From assembly GCF_030272615.1 (NCBI RefSeq), contig NC_081414.1:48416501-48480500 (forward strand): a stretch of 64,000 bases of DNA, written 5' to 3'. A program made the translations under genes and the position numbers. This stretch comes from Cryptomeria japonica (Eukaryota > Streptophyta > Pinopsida > Cupressales > Cupressaceae). Below the pieces are notes generated by a model. The model had not been told where the DNA came from, ran no database searches, and saw only the letters and a list, made by a program, of their open reading frames with translations. Shown here piece after piece: positions 32,671 to 43,214 of this stretch (position 1 is the first letter of the stretch; the number at the start of each line of letters is the position of its first letter).

Positions 32671-34407
32671 TGTAATGAACCACCCTAAATTGGTCCTAAT
32701 TTTCTCCCTTGCCCAATATGTGTAATTTCGTCAAACAGTTTGCTTGCATTATATAAATGTGTAGTTTCAGATTATATGTTTTCAGATTTTGTTCAAGAAC
32801 TCATTGCAATGATGTTTAAAATATATTCAACTTAACATATTGAAAGAACAGGAGCATAGAATTATCAAGATCACTATTAAACCTTCAAATCAGATTGCAT
32901 CACATCAAAAGGTTGACTAATTGCAAAATTGCAGACCTGGAAATGCAGATTTGGTGGTATTTCGCAAGCATCAACACCCTTGGTAGTCTAAAGTCTAATC
33001 ACATGCATCCAAACTAGAGTCCTTGGAGAATATTGTGAGCCAACTAAAACAACAATACAGTTCCAAGGTCTTTAAAAATCATACAAATCTGCTACCCACA
33101 AGTGAAGACCTGCAACCATGAACAGCAGTATCTCCAGCGCAGCAAATCTGAAACTTGCAAGGTCCAAGTTGAAAACTCTAATCTGAAAATATATAAATGT
33201 AGTGCTCAGAATTTCATAACCAGTTTGCAACTGAAAGGTGCAGCATACAAAAGTGAACAACAACAAATTCCCACTATAAGGAATGAAACCCGTGTCACTG
33301 TTCATGCACTGCTCACACACTGTTCATGCACTATTCACGTCACTGTAGCAGCAGTACAAATCACTGTAGCAGCAGTACAAATCACTGTAGCAGCAGTACA
33401 AATCACTGTAGCGTGCTTAGAAAATTTATAAATCTTCAAGTCTTCACAAATTTCATGCCCAAACCTCCTATTAAACCTGTTACTAAAAAAAATCCTCCAG
33501 ATCTGTATTCAAATAAGCACAATTGAAACCTCTATGTGAAGTTTCCTCCAGAGCAACCCTTGGGTGATCTTCAACATCTGTAGGCCACTAAATCAGAGAG
33601 AAAATCGTCCTCTTCTGATAGCTGGTTCAGAGAAACCCTCCTCTTCATCTCCAAGCTGAAAAGCCAATTTCCAAAAAATGATTTCCAAAAGATAATCCAA
33701 ATGAAGGCCAAAAGTCTTTCTATCACCCCTCAAACCCTAACGTAGCTTTTAGGGTTGCAACTTAAATTTAATTAAATCGATTTTTGATTTATTATTAAGT
33801 CTCCTTTCTCCCCCTTGGATGTGGCTCTTCATGGCCCCTTTATTTCATGTTTTTGCTTTTAAAACAACCTTAAGCCTACTAGGGATGTGTGCCCCTTGGT
33901 GGTCCCCTTCTAATCATTCACTTTATTAAATATTTTATAGTAACTGTATAAAAAGCCACTTTATTTTATTTGATTAAAATATTAAAGCCATTACTCTATA
34001 TTTCATTTTTATTCCAAAATCATCACCCGTCCACCTCCAATTGAAATTTGATGATGCCACTAGTATCGGGGTGATGTCTGATTGAAGCAGGTCAACTACC
34101 AATCTCCTGAGAAATAGGGATTCTCCTAAAAAATAGGAGACTGCCTCCGATCATCTGAAATGGCTCATAAAGCCTCATGCTAGGCTCCACAAGCTCTAGG
34201 TGGTCAATAGGCGAATTGCTAGTCTCCCCCTAAAAAAAAGGAAACTAGCTCTGAGCTCCTAAAACGCCTCACAAACCTCCCCAAAGGTCACCTGACCCCC
34301 GGAATGGGTTCCCTATCCACTGTGTCAGCCTACAGGAACCCTGATGATAGGCTAACCCTGCTAAAAATCATCTGCGCCTAGGGAGGGGCAAAAACGGGGA
34401 CATTACA
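32671..34407 (-). mobile_element. Solo LTR 2, perfect CTATT target duplication
   Basis: 1737 bp beginning TGTAATGAACCACCC and ending GGGGACATTACA, with CTATT at 32666-32670 and 34408-34412. On the minus strand it starts TGTAATGTCCCC and contains TTAGCCTATCAT and TGTAGGCTGA near the start, like solo LTR 1. It also carries paired CTCCTAAAAAATAGGAG hairpin motifs near 34120. No coding capacity. Related to, but clearly diverged from, solo LTR 1. Confidence 0.92.
33295..33415. repeat. 21-bp tandem CACTGTAGCAGCAGTACAAAT array in solo LTR 2
   Basis: Units start at 33340, 33361, 33382 and 33403 (period 21) and follow several CACTGTTCA/CACTGCTCA motifs. This is an expanded version of the cluster at 18405-18530. 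Confidence 0.9.
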
Positions 34408-34412
34408 CTATT

Positions 34413-34667
34413 CGGTTATGGGAAATGGTATGAGCAATTCAGCATGTTATCAAGCCTGCATCAGTCTTGGGTATCATCTTTTGAGGTATATTTCAATTGG
34501 GAACATGAAAATGTGAATAGTCTGTGCTTATTGAGTTAATCCAATGTGTTGCAGCAATCTGATTTTGAGATCAGAATTAATAGATTATTGAGTTGCAGCA
34601 GTTTATGTGTCATTTACTTCTTGTAATGCATTTCAAAACTATTTTCTAACTTCAGATGGTATTACCA
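34413..34667. other. Short non-coding spacer
   Basis: No gene or repeat recognised. Confidence 0.4.
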
Positions 34668-35498
34668 TGAAATATACCAACGTATGAAAACTTGCAATTC
34701 TCAACAGTGCAAAGGATAATAGCAATATTCTCAGAAATGGAAATAAGATTTATAAACTCTAATTCAGTTTCACAGTTCAAACATAATGCTTCTGCACTTC
34801 AGCACATCTACTCAGAGAATATTGATGCACAGAAACAAGCCAGCTTTCTTGAATCATCAGATTGATCAAGAATACACACACGTAATTATGTCTACAGATA
34901 AATTCCTTTGAGCAAATAACAATTTGAAGGTAGCCTGGCTTAATCTACAAATCATGCAATTTCAGATCTCAGTTGATATGCAGATTCATATTGTATAATC
35001 GTTTCTACCATCTGGGAATGTCGGACTCCAAATAATTGATCCCATGTTGTTCTGACCCGGATTGAATCTACCCACAGTCACTGCAGATGATACCTTCAAA
35101 ATGCGAGACATGATACTGGCGCCTTAAAGAGGCGTTGAACTCCCTGTCAGGCTTCTACACCCATGCTCACTGACAATGCTAAGTAAGATTGCTCCAGCAA
35201 TCGATGGCTTTGTTGGTATCAACTTAGACACACAGCAAAGGCTATAAAGTCATGAACACCCGTCACTCAGGCCTCAAACAATGAACTGAACAATATGCAA
35301 CTAAGTTAAGATATTGGCAGGGATTTTGTCCCACCAATAATGAGGTCTCTCAAATTTTCGTCAGAGATCTCTCCAGCATTCCTTTAATGCAAAGGATAAT
35401 AAACTCTTTCATACATTCTTTCACCCGCTCCACCTATAAATATACACATTACTTTTCAAGTCGGCCAAAATAAAGGAAACTTACCCAATAAACTCCCA
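34668..35498 (-). repeat. LTR copy, left (family of 36775-42370)
   Basis: 831 bp from TGAAATATACC to AATAAACTCCCA. It matches 36775-37173 plus 41937-42370 throughout, including AACGTATGA(A/G)AACTTGCAA, CATCTGGGAATGTCGGACTC and CACCTATAAATATACACATT. Since a minus-strand primer site adjoins the right copy, this copy would be the 3' LTR of a minus-strand element. I could not find matching 5-bp flanks, so an independent solo LTR is also possible. Confidence 0.75.
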
Positions 35499-35821
35499 TC
35501 CAAATCCCAATGTGTTGGAGTACTAGGGTAAATCTATGGATGCATTCTAGTCAAAGGAATCTAGCAATTCGTGTTTTTATGTGTATGCTCCATGTTTGGT
35601 TCATACCTGATATGTTCTAGATATGAGAATAACTAGAGTAAACCAAAAACATATGAATTGCATTTGAGGTCATCGATGTGTGTCATGCTTCTAATTCTCA
35701 TCTTAATATGTGGAAAGCACACCCTAGCTACAATTCAAGAGATATTTGTGACAATGTGCAACAGAAGCTAATTACATCACAAGGGCTTGATTTGGGACCC
35801 TCATTAATTAACAAGATTAAA
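35499..35821. other. Non-coding stretch
   Basis: No gene recognised. Probably internal sequence of a decayed retroelement whose 3' end follows. Confidence 0.35.
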
Positions 35822-36459
35822 ACTCTCATTGCTTGAGGACAAGCAATCTTGGGAAAGGCGGACTGCCATGACCCGCTTTGAATCCATCTCAAATTAAAGG
35901 ATTAGTAAGTCACAGAAAGTTGAACCAATGTCCATCCAATATAGGATGAACTGCCAACAAGAAAAATGTTAAAGCATTTGCTATGGGCATGGGCATTGAT
36001 TGTGTTTATTTAATGAGAAGCAATTAGGTTAGCCAATGGGTTCCTTAAATTTAAAAAAAAATCCCTAATGTACAGTCAGCATGGAAAGGTGTCGGACTCA
36101 AATAAGAATGCATCGATTGTAAGAGATGCAACTTTGAGGAATGAAGGTGACTCTCCCCCACTCCTTGATGATATATATGGTACGTCATTCCTTGGAGAAA
36201 AGGCATCATCGAAGAACAGAACAGAAATAAGAATTTAATTGGCAAACGATCAACTAAATCAAAGAAGAGAGAATAAGCAGTGATCAAACAAGAGATCTAC
36301 AATCTCATTATTATTAAATTAAACAGTAATTAACATACTGGTCAATATTTTGGCTTTAAATCAAGGTACTAAGTTGACAGTTAACATTTCCCAACATCAT
36401 CCATACCCCATTTAGGAATTCTAGGGCAAATTGAGTTAAGTCCAATAGGGGACATTACA
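35822..36459 (+). mobile_element. Chromovirus 3' end relic with LTR-like segment
   Basis: 35828-35863 reads CATTGCTTGAGGACAAGCAA and then GGGAAAGGCGGAC, almost the same as the last codons and polypurine tract of E1 (13096-13127) and E3. It is followed at 35864 by TGCCATGACCCGC as an LTR start. The segment ends GGGGACATTACA at 36459, which is itself the reverse complement of an LTR start. So either a plus-strand 3' LTR ends there or two LTRs meet head to head. Flanks do not match. Confidence 0.55.
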
Positions 36460-36774
36460 TCCCATTGTTCCAATTTGAAATTCTCCTTGAAGGGCTTGCC
36501 CTCCATATCCTCTTCTCCTTCGTCCCTTCGTTTGAAACTCAAAATAATCAATATAGGTCATTTCTTGACAGATGACTGGACTTAAGTTTATATATTCAGC
36601 ACAATATCTTGCCACTTCTTTAATTCTTTAATAGCTCCTTTTGGTTGTCGTTCTTCCTTTAGAAATTTAGCTTGGAACAAAGGAAATAATGGGTTTGAAA
36701 AGCCTTACTTATTTTCATGGAACTGCATCACCAAACACTCACAAGTTAGCAGGGGATGGGAGCTCTGATACCAC
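36460..36774 (-). other. Leader and start of gag region of a minus-strand LTR element
   Basis: The minus-strand primer site TGGTATCAGAGC is at 36762-36773, one base from the LTR copy beginning at 36775. About 300 bases of leader follow leftward with no clear conserved protein. Confidence 0.6.
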
Positions 36775-38256
36775 TAAAATATACCAACGTATGAGAACTT
36801 GCAATTCTCAATAGTGCAAAGGATAATAACAATATTCTAAAAAATAGAAATAAGCTTTATAAACTCTAATTCAGTTTCATAGTGCAAACATAATGCTTCT
36901 ACACTTCAATACATATGCTCAAAGAATATTGATGCACAGAAACGAGCCATCTTTCTTGAGTTATCAAATTGATCAAGAATACACACATAATTATGTCTAC
37001 ATATAAATTCATTTGAGCAAATAACAATTTGAACGCAACCTAGCTTAATCTACAAATCATGCAATTTCAAATCTCAGTAGAAATGCAGATTCATAATGTA
37101 TAATCATTACTACCATCTGGGAATGTCGGACTCCAGATAACTGATCCCGTATTGTTCTGACCAGGATTGAATCTGTTAGCACCCAAAATTTTTGCAAAAT
37201 CTGATATGCCTGTGATGTGAAAATCAGTTTCTGCCCTTTAAAGTGTACTTGCAAATTTTCTTAAGTAACACACTTTGAAGGTGTGCATCTTGACATCTTG
37301 TGATTGTCATGTAATACCACTTATGGATCGTGTTCATATCCTACCAGTGAGTCCAAATGTCCATTTGCAGCCCCCCACAGTCAGATTTGATATGATTTTG
37401 AACTGGTAAAGTATCTGGTTTCTAAAGCAGTTTGTTGTCCACACCTTGTTGTCTCTGCCGAAGTAATCCACCTTTGGGGGTTGGAATTTCATTACCAGGT
37501 GATTTTCATGTCAAAATGATTGTTCCCTGCAATTTTCCTCATCTTAATGATCCCCGGTTGCCTACTTTGGAGGTTCACATTTTCAAACCAGTTGATGGCC
37601 GGGTGAAGTGGATTGACCCTTGTGATTCTCCCCATGTTCATGTACTCCTATGTACAACTGCAGAGCTTCAGCATTCAGTTTAGTAAATTTTTGAAGCCAA
37701 AACCAAATGGAATTTATAAAGGTGTGCTGCATGTTTGTTCATAATGTTGCAGCAAGGTCAACTTTGACCTTTAATATTTGGCACATGAAATGAAGTCAAG
37801 CAAATTCCCTTGGCATATTTGTTCACAGTATCTTAATTAATTCACATGTTCAATGGTGGCCTCCAAGGTGAAGATTTCGTATTTTTCTCAAGGCATTGAA
37901 TTGACAAGGTCCAGATGAGTTTGACATGTGCAGTTTTAGAAATGGTTAAGTGGGCAACTTTGATAATTAATATCTCACAATTTTAGGCGCGTCAAGAATA
38001 ACCACTTGGCAATGTGATTCCCCTATAGTTAGTACGCATGTCTATCTGTTCTCGAAGTTCCGGGAGGAGGTTTGGTCAGTTTTAAAAGGCTATTCTGGAG
38101 GCCACAGGTCTCTTTTGAGCAGAATGCAAAAGTGTTAGAAAGCAAATTTTGGAGATTACCCACTTTGTTATTTTTATTGCAGACGCACATGGAGGTTACT
38201 CAGAGTCATTTCATGGTGAAACTTGTTTCAGATTGAAATTTTTTGAGGCCACATCC

Positions 38257-38396
38257 ACAAGGGAACCCAGTGTATCGAGGAAAATTAAATTCATATTCCA
38301 TTTAAATTTGACTCTAAGTCCCGATTACAAGGGAACCCAGCGTATCGAGGAAAATTAAATTCATATTCCATTTAAATTTGACTCTAAGTCCCGATT
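38257..38396. repeat. 70-bp tandem duplication
   Basis: The unit beginning ACAAGGGAACCCAG at 38257 repeats at 38327 with one visible difference (TGTATCG against CGTATCG). Confidence 0.93.
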
Positions 38397-38437
38397 ATTA
38401 TTATTTAAATCTTTTAATGGTTAGAATTGTTGAGACA

Positions 38438-38511
38438 TGGACCAGCTAGGGACTCGAACCTAGGACCTTCCATACGCTGTTGGAGTGCTCTACCACTGAG
38501 CTACTGGCCCC
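38438..38511 (-). other. tRNA-like module in TRIM2 left LTR
   Basis: Same layout as the right module, with one extra base in the T-stem side (AGCTAGGGACTC on the plus strand). Box A TAGCTCAGTGG and box B GGTTCGAGTCC are both intact. Confidence 0.85.
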
Positions 38512-38638
38512 TCTTGGACCAGCCCATTGTCGGTCCGGGTGTGACTTATTTCCAACACCAACACCCCCCCCTTAAGCCACACCTCTCGTGTGCTTGGGGC
38601 TCCTAGCCTGGACTTGGCTCTGATACCATGTTGAGACA

Positions 38639-38711
38639 TGGACCAGCTAGGACTCGAACCTAGGACCTTCCATACGCTGCTGGAGTGCTCTACCACTGAG
38701 CTACTGGCCCC
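38639..38711 (-). other. tRNA-like module in TRIM2 right LTR
   Basis: 73 bases on the minus strand. Acceptor GGGGCCA pairs with TGGTCCA except the first pair. D-stem GCTC/GAGC, box A TAGCTCAGTGG. T-stem CTAGG/CCTAG with loop TTCGAGT, box B GGTTCGAGTCC. The anticodon stem is poor (TCCA/TGGA around an eight-base loop), so it is probably not a working tRNA. The D-arm and the AGGTCC variable region recall tRNA-Cys, but I would not name a parent with confidence. Confidence 0.87.
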
Positions 38712-39309
38712 TCTTGGACCAGTCCATCGTCGGTCCGGGTGTGGCTTATTTCCAACACCAACAAGAATAATGATATATTTTATGATTATTTGGCATATGG
38801 ACTTTGTCAATATATTTTTGGGAAATTGAAATGTCCGAGAATTGGGGGTGAGAAAAGATTTGAAATTTTCAAATCATTTTTTAAAAATGATTTAAAACAA
38901 AATACGTATACTTCACATTAAGCATATGTATTGTTATAAAAAGGGCACTTTAAAAGATATGAATGGATAAATAAAATGGTGGGCCCATGCGAACCGCTCA
39001 CCCACAAGTGAGTCAAGGCAAAAGAGATGAAGGTGAGCAGGATAGCGGGCTGAATCCCGCTACCCCGCGCGCTAATTAAAGTTTTAAGTGCGATGAGAAG
39101 CAAGTGAGCGGAGGAACCCGCCATCCCGCAAGAAAACTCAATGAATAGTGTGAAAGTATTACTGTAGCATGGGAAGGTACAACTAGTGGTGTGAGGGCAT
39201 AGGCAATGAAAAGCATAGGGAAATGCAAATACAAGCATGCTGGTTTGACGGGATCTCTTAAAGGGAGATCATCTCATAGAACACAATTCGTAGATAATGG
39301 ATTTGAAGC

Positions 39310-39830
39310 TTGATCCCTCGATCCTTGCCAATGTCCTCTCTACCTGTGCTTGGGAGCCCTCAAAACACAGCATGTACATCTATTTAAGCATAATGAAAGG
39401 TTAGAATTGTGGTTGCAAACGCTCTGGAATATGGAACCAGAAACCTTGCATATGAATTGTTTGGCAAAGTGCATTGAAGAGGTGTCTACGATGATTGCAC
39501 GCTATGTACAAAATGATTATGTTGAAGAGAATGTTCTAAACTTTCAAGCACGTGTAAGCGGAAAGTGTAAAGCCAAAAGCCACATCCTTTGCTAGCACCC
39601 ACCCTACCTATGGCAATATGGAAGCTTTGTAACAGGTTATAGACATCAATCAAAGTATAGTAGTAGACGTGTATGTGAAATGGGGAGGTGTAAAACGCCT
39701 CAAATAAATGTGGTCACATAGCAATCTTGCAAATGCTCTGGTAGATACAAATGCAAAATGTGAATGCATAGGCAAGGCATTCGAACTGTTTGACAAAATG
39801 CCCGTAAGTATGTATTGCAAAGTATGGGAT
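39310..39830 (+). pseudogene. PPR (pentatricopeptide repeat) protein relic
   Basis: Shifting frames give DPSILANVLSTCAWE (about 39315-39358), CIEEVSTMIARYVQNDYVEE (about 39470-39532) and SNLANALVDTNAKCECIGKA followed by FELFDKMP (about 39720-39800). These match the order of plant PLS-type PPR repeats (TLASVLSACA, AMIAGYxQNG, NALVDMYAKCGxIxxA, LFDKMP). Such proteins bind organellar RNA. This fragment has lost the rest of the gene and has stops. It lies inside the 37174-41936 insertion, so it may be a captured gene piece. Confidence 0.65.
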
Positions 39831-39999
39831 CACAAATAAGGCACGCCTACCTATTGGCTGGTGTTTTGTGACCACACCAACACAAATTAAAGTTTTCCAA
39901 CAGTCACTTTATCCTCTCTTGATCAAAATCAAATGTATGCTAAGATTGCAGGAAGATCATACATTGACTCCAAGGTTCCAACTGTGTACTAGCGACTTT

Positions 40000-41420
40000 A
40001 TTCTGGATATAGACTCGTTTGGCTTTGATGTTTGCTAGTAATCCAAGGGGACTTACTTTTGATCATTCTTTCACTTCTTTGTTGTGGCTGGAACTTCATC
40101 GTCAGATATAGCAATTCGGCGATGCTTTTGCTTCAAATGAACTGAACTGGAATGAACTGAAATTAAAGGGGAAAAGGTTTAGGAAGACTAAGCTAAATCT
40201 AAGAACTCAATAGATAGCAATGCTTTGGATGAGGTCAACCACACTTTACTTTGCCACTAGCAGACAACTACATAAAGCTGGTGCAATCTTCAGAGGTTGT
40301 GTTTGAGATATTTTAAACCATTGATGAACACCATTAGAGTACAATGTTCATCCAACAATTTAGATTAAGCGCACACATAGAAAAGCTCAGTCCACCCTTG
40401 CACTGTCAATAGAAATCATCTATTAACAAAAGGTATGAGCAAGCGATCTTCACCTTAAAACATTGCAATCAACTTTGTTCATCTAACTGCTTGGAAAATA
40501 AAATTCTACTGTAAGTGAGGAAGGTGAAATCGTGCAAGTTTTGAAAAATAACTTAAGTGAACACCATCAGAACAATGTATCACTGTTATTATCTCAATAA
40601 CTTATCGCAACAATTTCATATAATCTCCCCCGCTTTACAAATGAAGGGGTAACCCCCTTATATAAGCCTCCAAGAGGAAAATGGACGGCGTTGATTAAAA
40701 ATCAATCAATGACTAAGATTGAACATGCAAACCCCAATTAGGGTTTGACCAAAAGATTCCCAAATACATGATGCCAAGTAGTGGGGAGAGTCATAAATGA
40801 GGAATCTTGCCCACTTTATATTATTTCTCCATTGCTCAAAATGGTGTCCATAATGCATTAATTACCCATTACATCCAAACTCGCCCTACATGTAATAAAT
40901 GCACCACTATCTCCTTAAATATGACGGCTACCGTGCATTGAATCAGCCACCACTTGATCAAATGCCCGCCAGCAGTAAATGCGCCATCATGCTGCCATAC
41001 ATTCGATAGATTCTCGTCATGCAAGTGGACCCCATCGTCATAGGAACTTCTATAATTTTCCGGGTTGTGCTTCATTAATATGGAATATTCTCTTTGTATG
41101 TCGCCAACTTATCCTTTACAAGAATCTTTCCATTCCGAGCTCACTAAAGACATTTTGAAAGATTTTCTTGCCTTGGAAGAATTTTAACAATCTTTTCCAC
41201 TTCTGAAGGATTCTTGTACGTCTAGAATTCTAGGAGAGAGAAAATCTTTGTAAAGAGATTTTTGTCTTGAAGGAAAAATTTTGTGTTCTCGTGCACACTT
41301 CATCCTATTGGGAGATTTTTCCATCAACTGACCACTTTTTCCATGTCTAGGGAATTTTACCCTGTCCTGAGTCCTAGAGAGAAAATTCCCACAAAGCCGA
41401 TTTTTCTTGTGCTTTGAAAT
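40000..41420. repeat. Old dispersed repeat, copy B
   Basis: Same order of landmarks as 150-1300: GGGGACTTAC (about 40048), AAAGGGGAAAAGG (about 40166), ACAACTACATAAAG then TGCAATCTTCA (about 40265-40295), and CAAACCCCAATTAGGGTTTG (about 40728). It lacks the 204-bp duplication seen in copy A. Non-coding. Confidence 0.55.
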
Positions 41421-42370
41421 TCTTCACCTTGGGCGCATTTCTTCCCTGAGGAAGGAATTGGATTATTCCTTTGTTTCAATAATCTTAATCCTTTTGATTT
41501 TGTTATTCCTTTGTTTCAATTTAGGTTAGTTTAGGTTTTAGGTGTTTAGAAAGTACAGAGGTTGGATTAGAAGGGTTGGGTTTACATGCCTCTATTTCAG
41601 ATTGTTGTTCTCAGTGGGATTCAATGAATGGGAGTATGCTTGAACTTGCTAGATTGTGAGATATCCACTATTCAGATATCTAAGAATCGTCCACACTTAT
41701 AGGCCTGAAGTTTAGTGTTTGTCATATGTTTATCATCCATTCAAGCCTACATATAGGAACACCCTCCTGAGTCTTGTGGAGCTCAAAGTGCAGAAGGCCT
41801 TTAGAGCCTTGTTAGTTGGCCTTTCTTGTCCTCAGACTATTGATAGTGCAGATCCAATGTCCAAAACTTCTAATCCCACAGTTTAGGTATTGTGTGTTTT
41901 CCTTAGGGTTGAGGGTAGCAAGAAAAAGCACCAACAAAATCTACCTGCGGTCACTATAGGTGATCACCTTCAGGATACAAGATATGGTATTGGCACCTTA
42001 AAGGGGCACCAAACTCCCTACCAAGCTTCTACACCTGTGTTCACTTCCACTGATGAGTAAGACTGCTCCAACATTTGATTGCTTTGCTAGTGTCAACTCA
42101 GACACAAAGCAAAGGCTATAAACTCATGAACACCCATCACTTAGGCCTGAAACAATGAACTAAACAATATGTAACTAAGTAAAGATATTGGCAGGGATTT
42201 CATCCACCAATGATGAGGTCTCTCAGGTTTTTGTCTGAGATCTCTCTAACATTTATTTAATGCAAAGGATAATAAACTCTTTCATACCTTCTTTCACCCA
42301 CTCCACCTATAAATATACACATTGCTTTTCAAGTGGCCAAGATCAAGGAAAGCGACCGAATAAACTCCCA

Positions 42371-42978
42371 ACTAGGTTGACTCAAACTATTAGAAAAATC
42401 ATTTAATGATATTCACCATAGTTGGCCCCTTCAAATTATTTAATAATTTTATTTACTGATTTATTTATTTATTTATTTAAAATATTGGTGCTACCCGACC
42501 CAGCCACCAACTGGGGACAACACATATCACTGAAGGAATATAATTTTTGTGTTTCATATTGTGAGATTGGAAAATTTACCACCAATCATTATAGCATAGT
42601 CATTCAGCCCATTTGGCATTGAACAAGCTGGCATTATCGACCATTTTGGTCTAAGTCAAGCTTAGAATTTTTGCCAATGGCTTGCATTGCATACACAGAA
42701 CCTACCAAGAGCTAGTGATCAGCTCACTCAGCCACTTGCATGTCATTTTATGCAATTTGCCCAAGAGGTGTTGACTAGGCTAGCTCTACCACCTGCCTAT
42801 TCTAATTGGTTTGTCGCTATACCATTTTGTAAATGCATTCATTTAGAATAGTTGTGTGGTTGAAGGCACCATATTCCTTGCGCACTCCAAGATTCGGGTG
42901 ATCAAAAAGCTTTGAAGACATTGCATATTCATTTTTATATTGCAAAAATAAAATAAAAACCAGAGAACATTGTTACGG
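42371..42978. other. Non-coding, possibly an LTR end
   Basis: AT-rich, with a short (TTTA)n run near 42457-42478. No gene. If the primer-site-like sequence at 42979 is real, this stretch would be its LTR, but no partner was found. Confidence 0.35.
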
Positions 42979-42989
42979 TGGTATCAAAG
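42979..42989 (+). promoter_or_regulatory. Primer-binding-site-like sequence
   Basis: TGGTATCAAAG matches the initiator-Met complement at 10 of 11 positions. It is followed by GATGATCTTGCGAGC, which aligns with GATGATCCTGCCAGC just after the E1 primer site. It probably marks the leader of another decayed LTR element on the plus strand. Confidence 0.6.
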
Positions 42990-43214
42990 TTGATGATCTT
43001 GCGAGCATATTGGGAGGCTAACCCTAGTTGTATAACAATGTTCAGTAGCTATATATCAGTTTCAGCAATTGTGTTTCAGAGGATTGTCAAAGGCTTGATT
43101 TTTCCAAGTTATGAATCATGGAGTCATTCAATAAAGAAGATTCGGAAAAGAAAAATTTATAGAGCAGGTAAGAGACTTTAACACCTACCTCAATCAAAGA
43201 ATGATCTACTTTGC

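Larger units (their letters stand above)
38428..38763 (-). mobile_element. TRIM2: miniature LTR retrotransposon with tRNA-like LTRs, perfect AGAAT target duplication
   Basis: 336 bp. LTRs at 38428-38563 (136 bp) and 38629-38763 (135 bp) differ by about four substitutions and one base of length. The inner segment is 65 bp. On the minus strand the LTR runs from TGTTGGTGTTGG to GTCTCAACA, and TGGTATCAGAGCCAAGT follows at once. That matches the initiator-Met complement for at least 14 bases. An eight-G run after CTTAA abuts the other LTR. AGAAT stands on both sides (38423-38427, 38764-38768). There is no room for proteins, so it must borrow enzymes from other elements. Each LTR holds a 73-base tRNA-like module. 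Confidence 0.95.
37174..41936. mobile_element. 4.76-kb non-coding insertion, TG...CA ends
   Basis: Begins TGTTAGCACCC and ends GCACCAACA, flanked by GAATC (37169-37173) and AAATC (41937-41941). The left LTR copy shows the empty site (GATTGAATCTACC). No retroviral protein is recognisable, and I see no terminal repeat of its own, so the class is uncertain. A large non-autonomous LTR derivative is the best guess. Inside are a 70-bp tandem duplication, TRIM2, a PPR-like relic and copy B of the dispersed repeat. Confidence 0.7.
36775..42370 (-). repeat. LTR copy, right, split by a 4.76-kb insertion
   Basis: LTR sequence lies at 36775-37173 and 41937-42370. The pieces join into one LTR matching 34668-35498. 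The first two bases are TA where the left copy has TG. The primer site at 36762-36773 identifies it as a 5' LTR on the minus strand. Confidence 0.8.

Noticed and set aside
37432-37683. 83-codon plus-strand frame in the 4.76-kb insertion
   Set aside because: Cys/Pro-rich but without a recognisable motif or any supporting repeat of it elsewhere in the window.
38438-38711. Two ordinary tRNA genes on the minus strand
   Set aside because: The tRNA-like units lie inside paired LTRs with primer site, polypurine tract and target duplication, and the anticodon stem is poor. They are element parts, not tRNA genes.
42457-42478. (TTTA)n microsatellite
   Set aside because: Only about five units, too short to list as a separate repeat.
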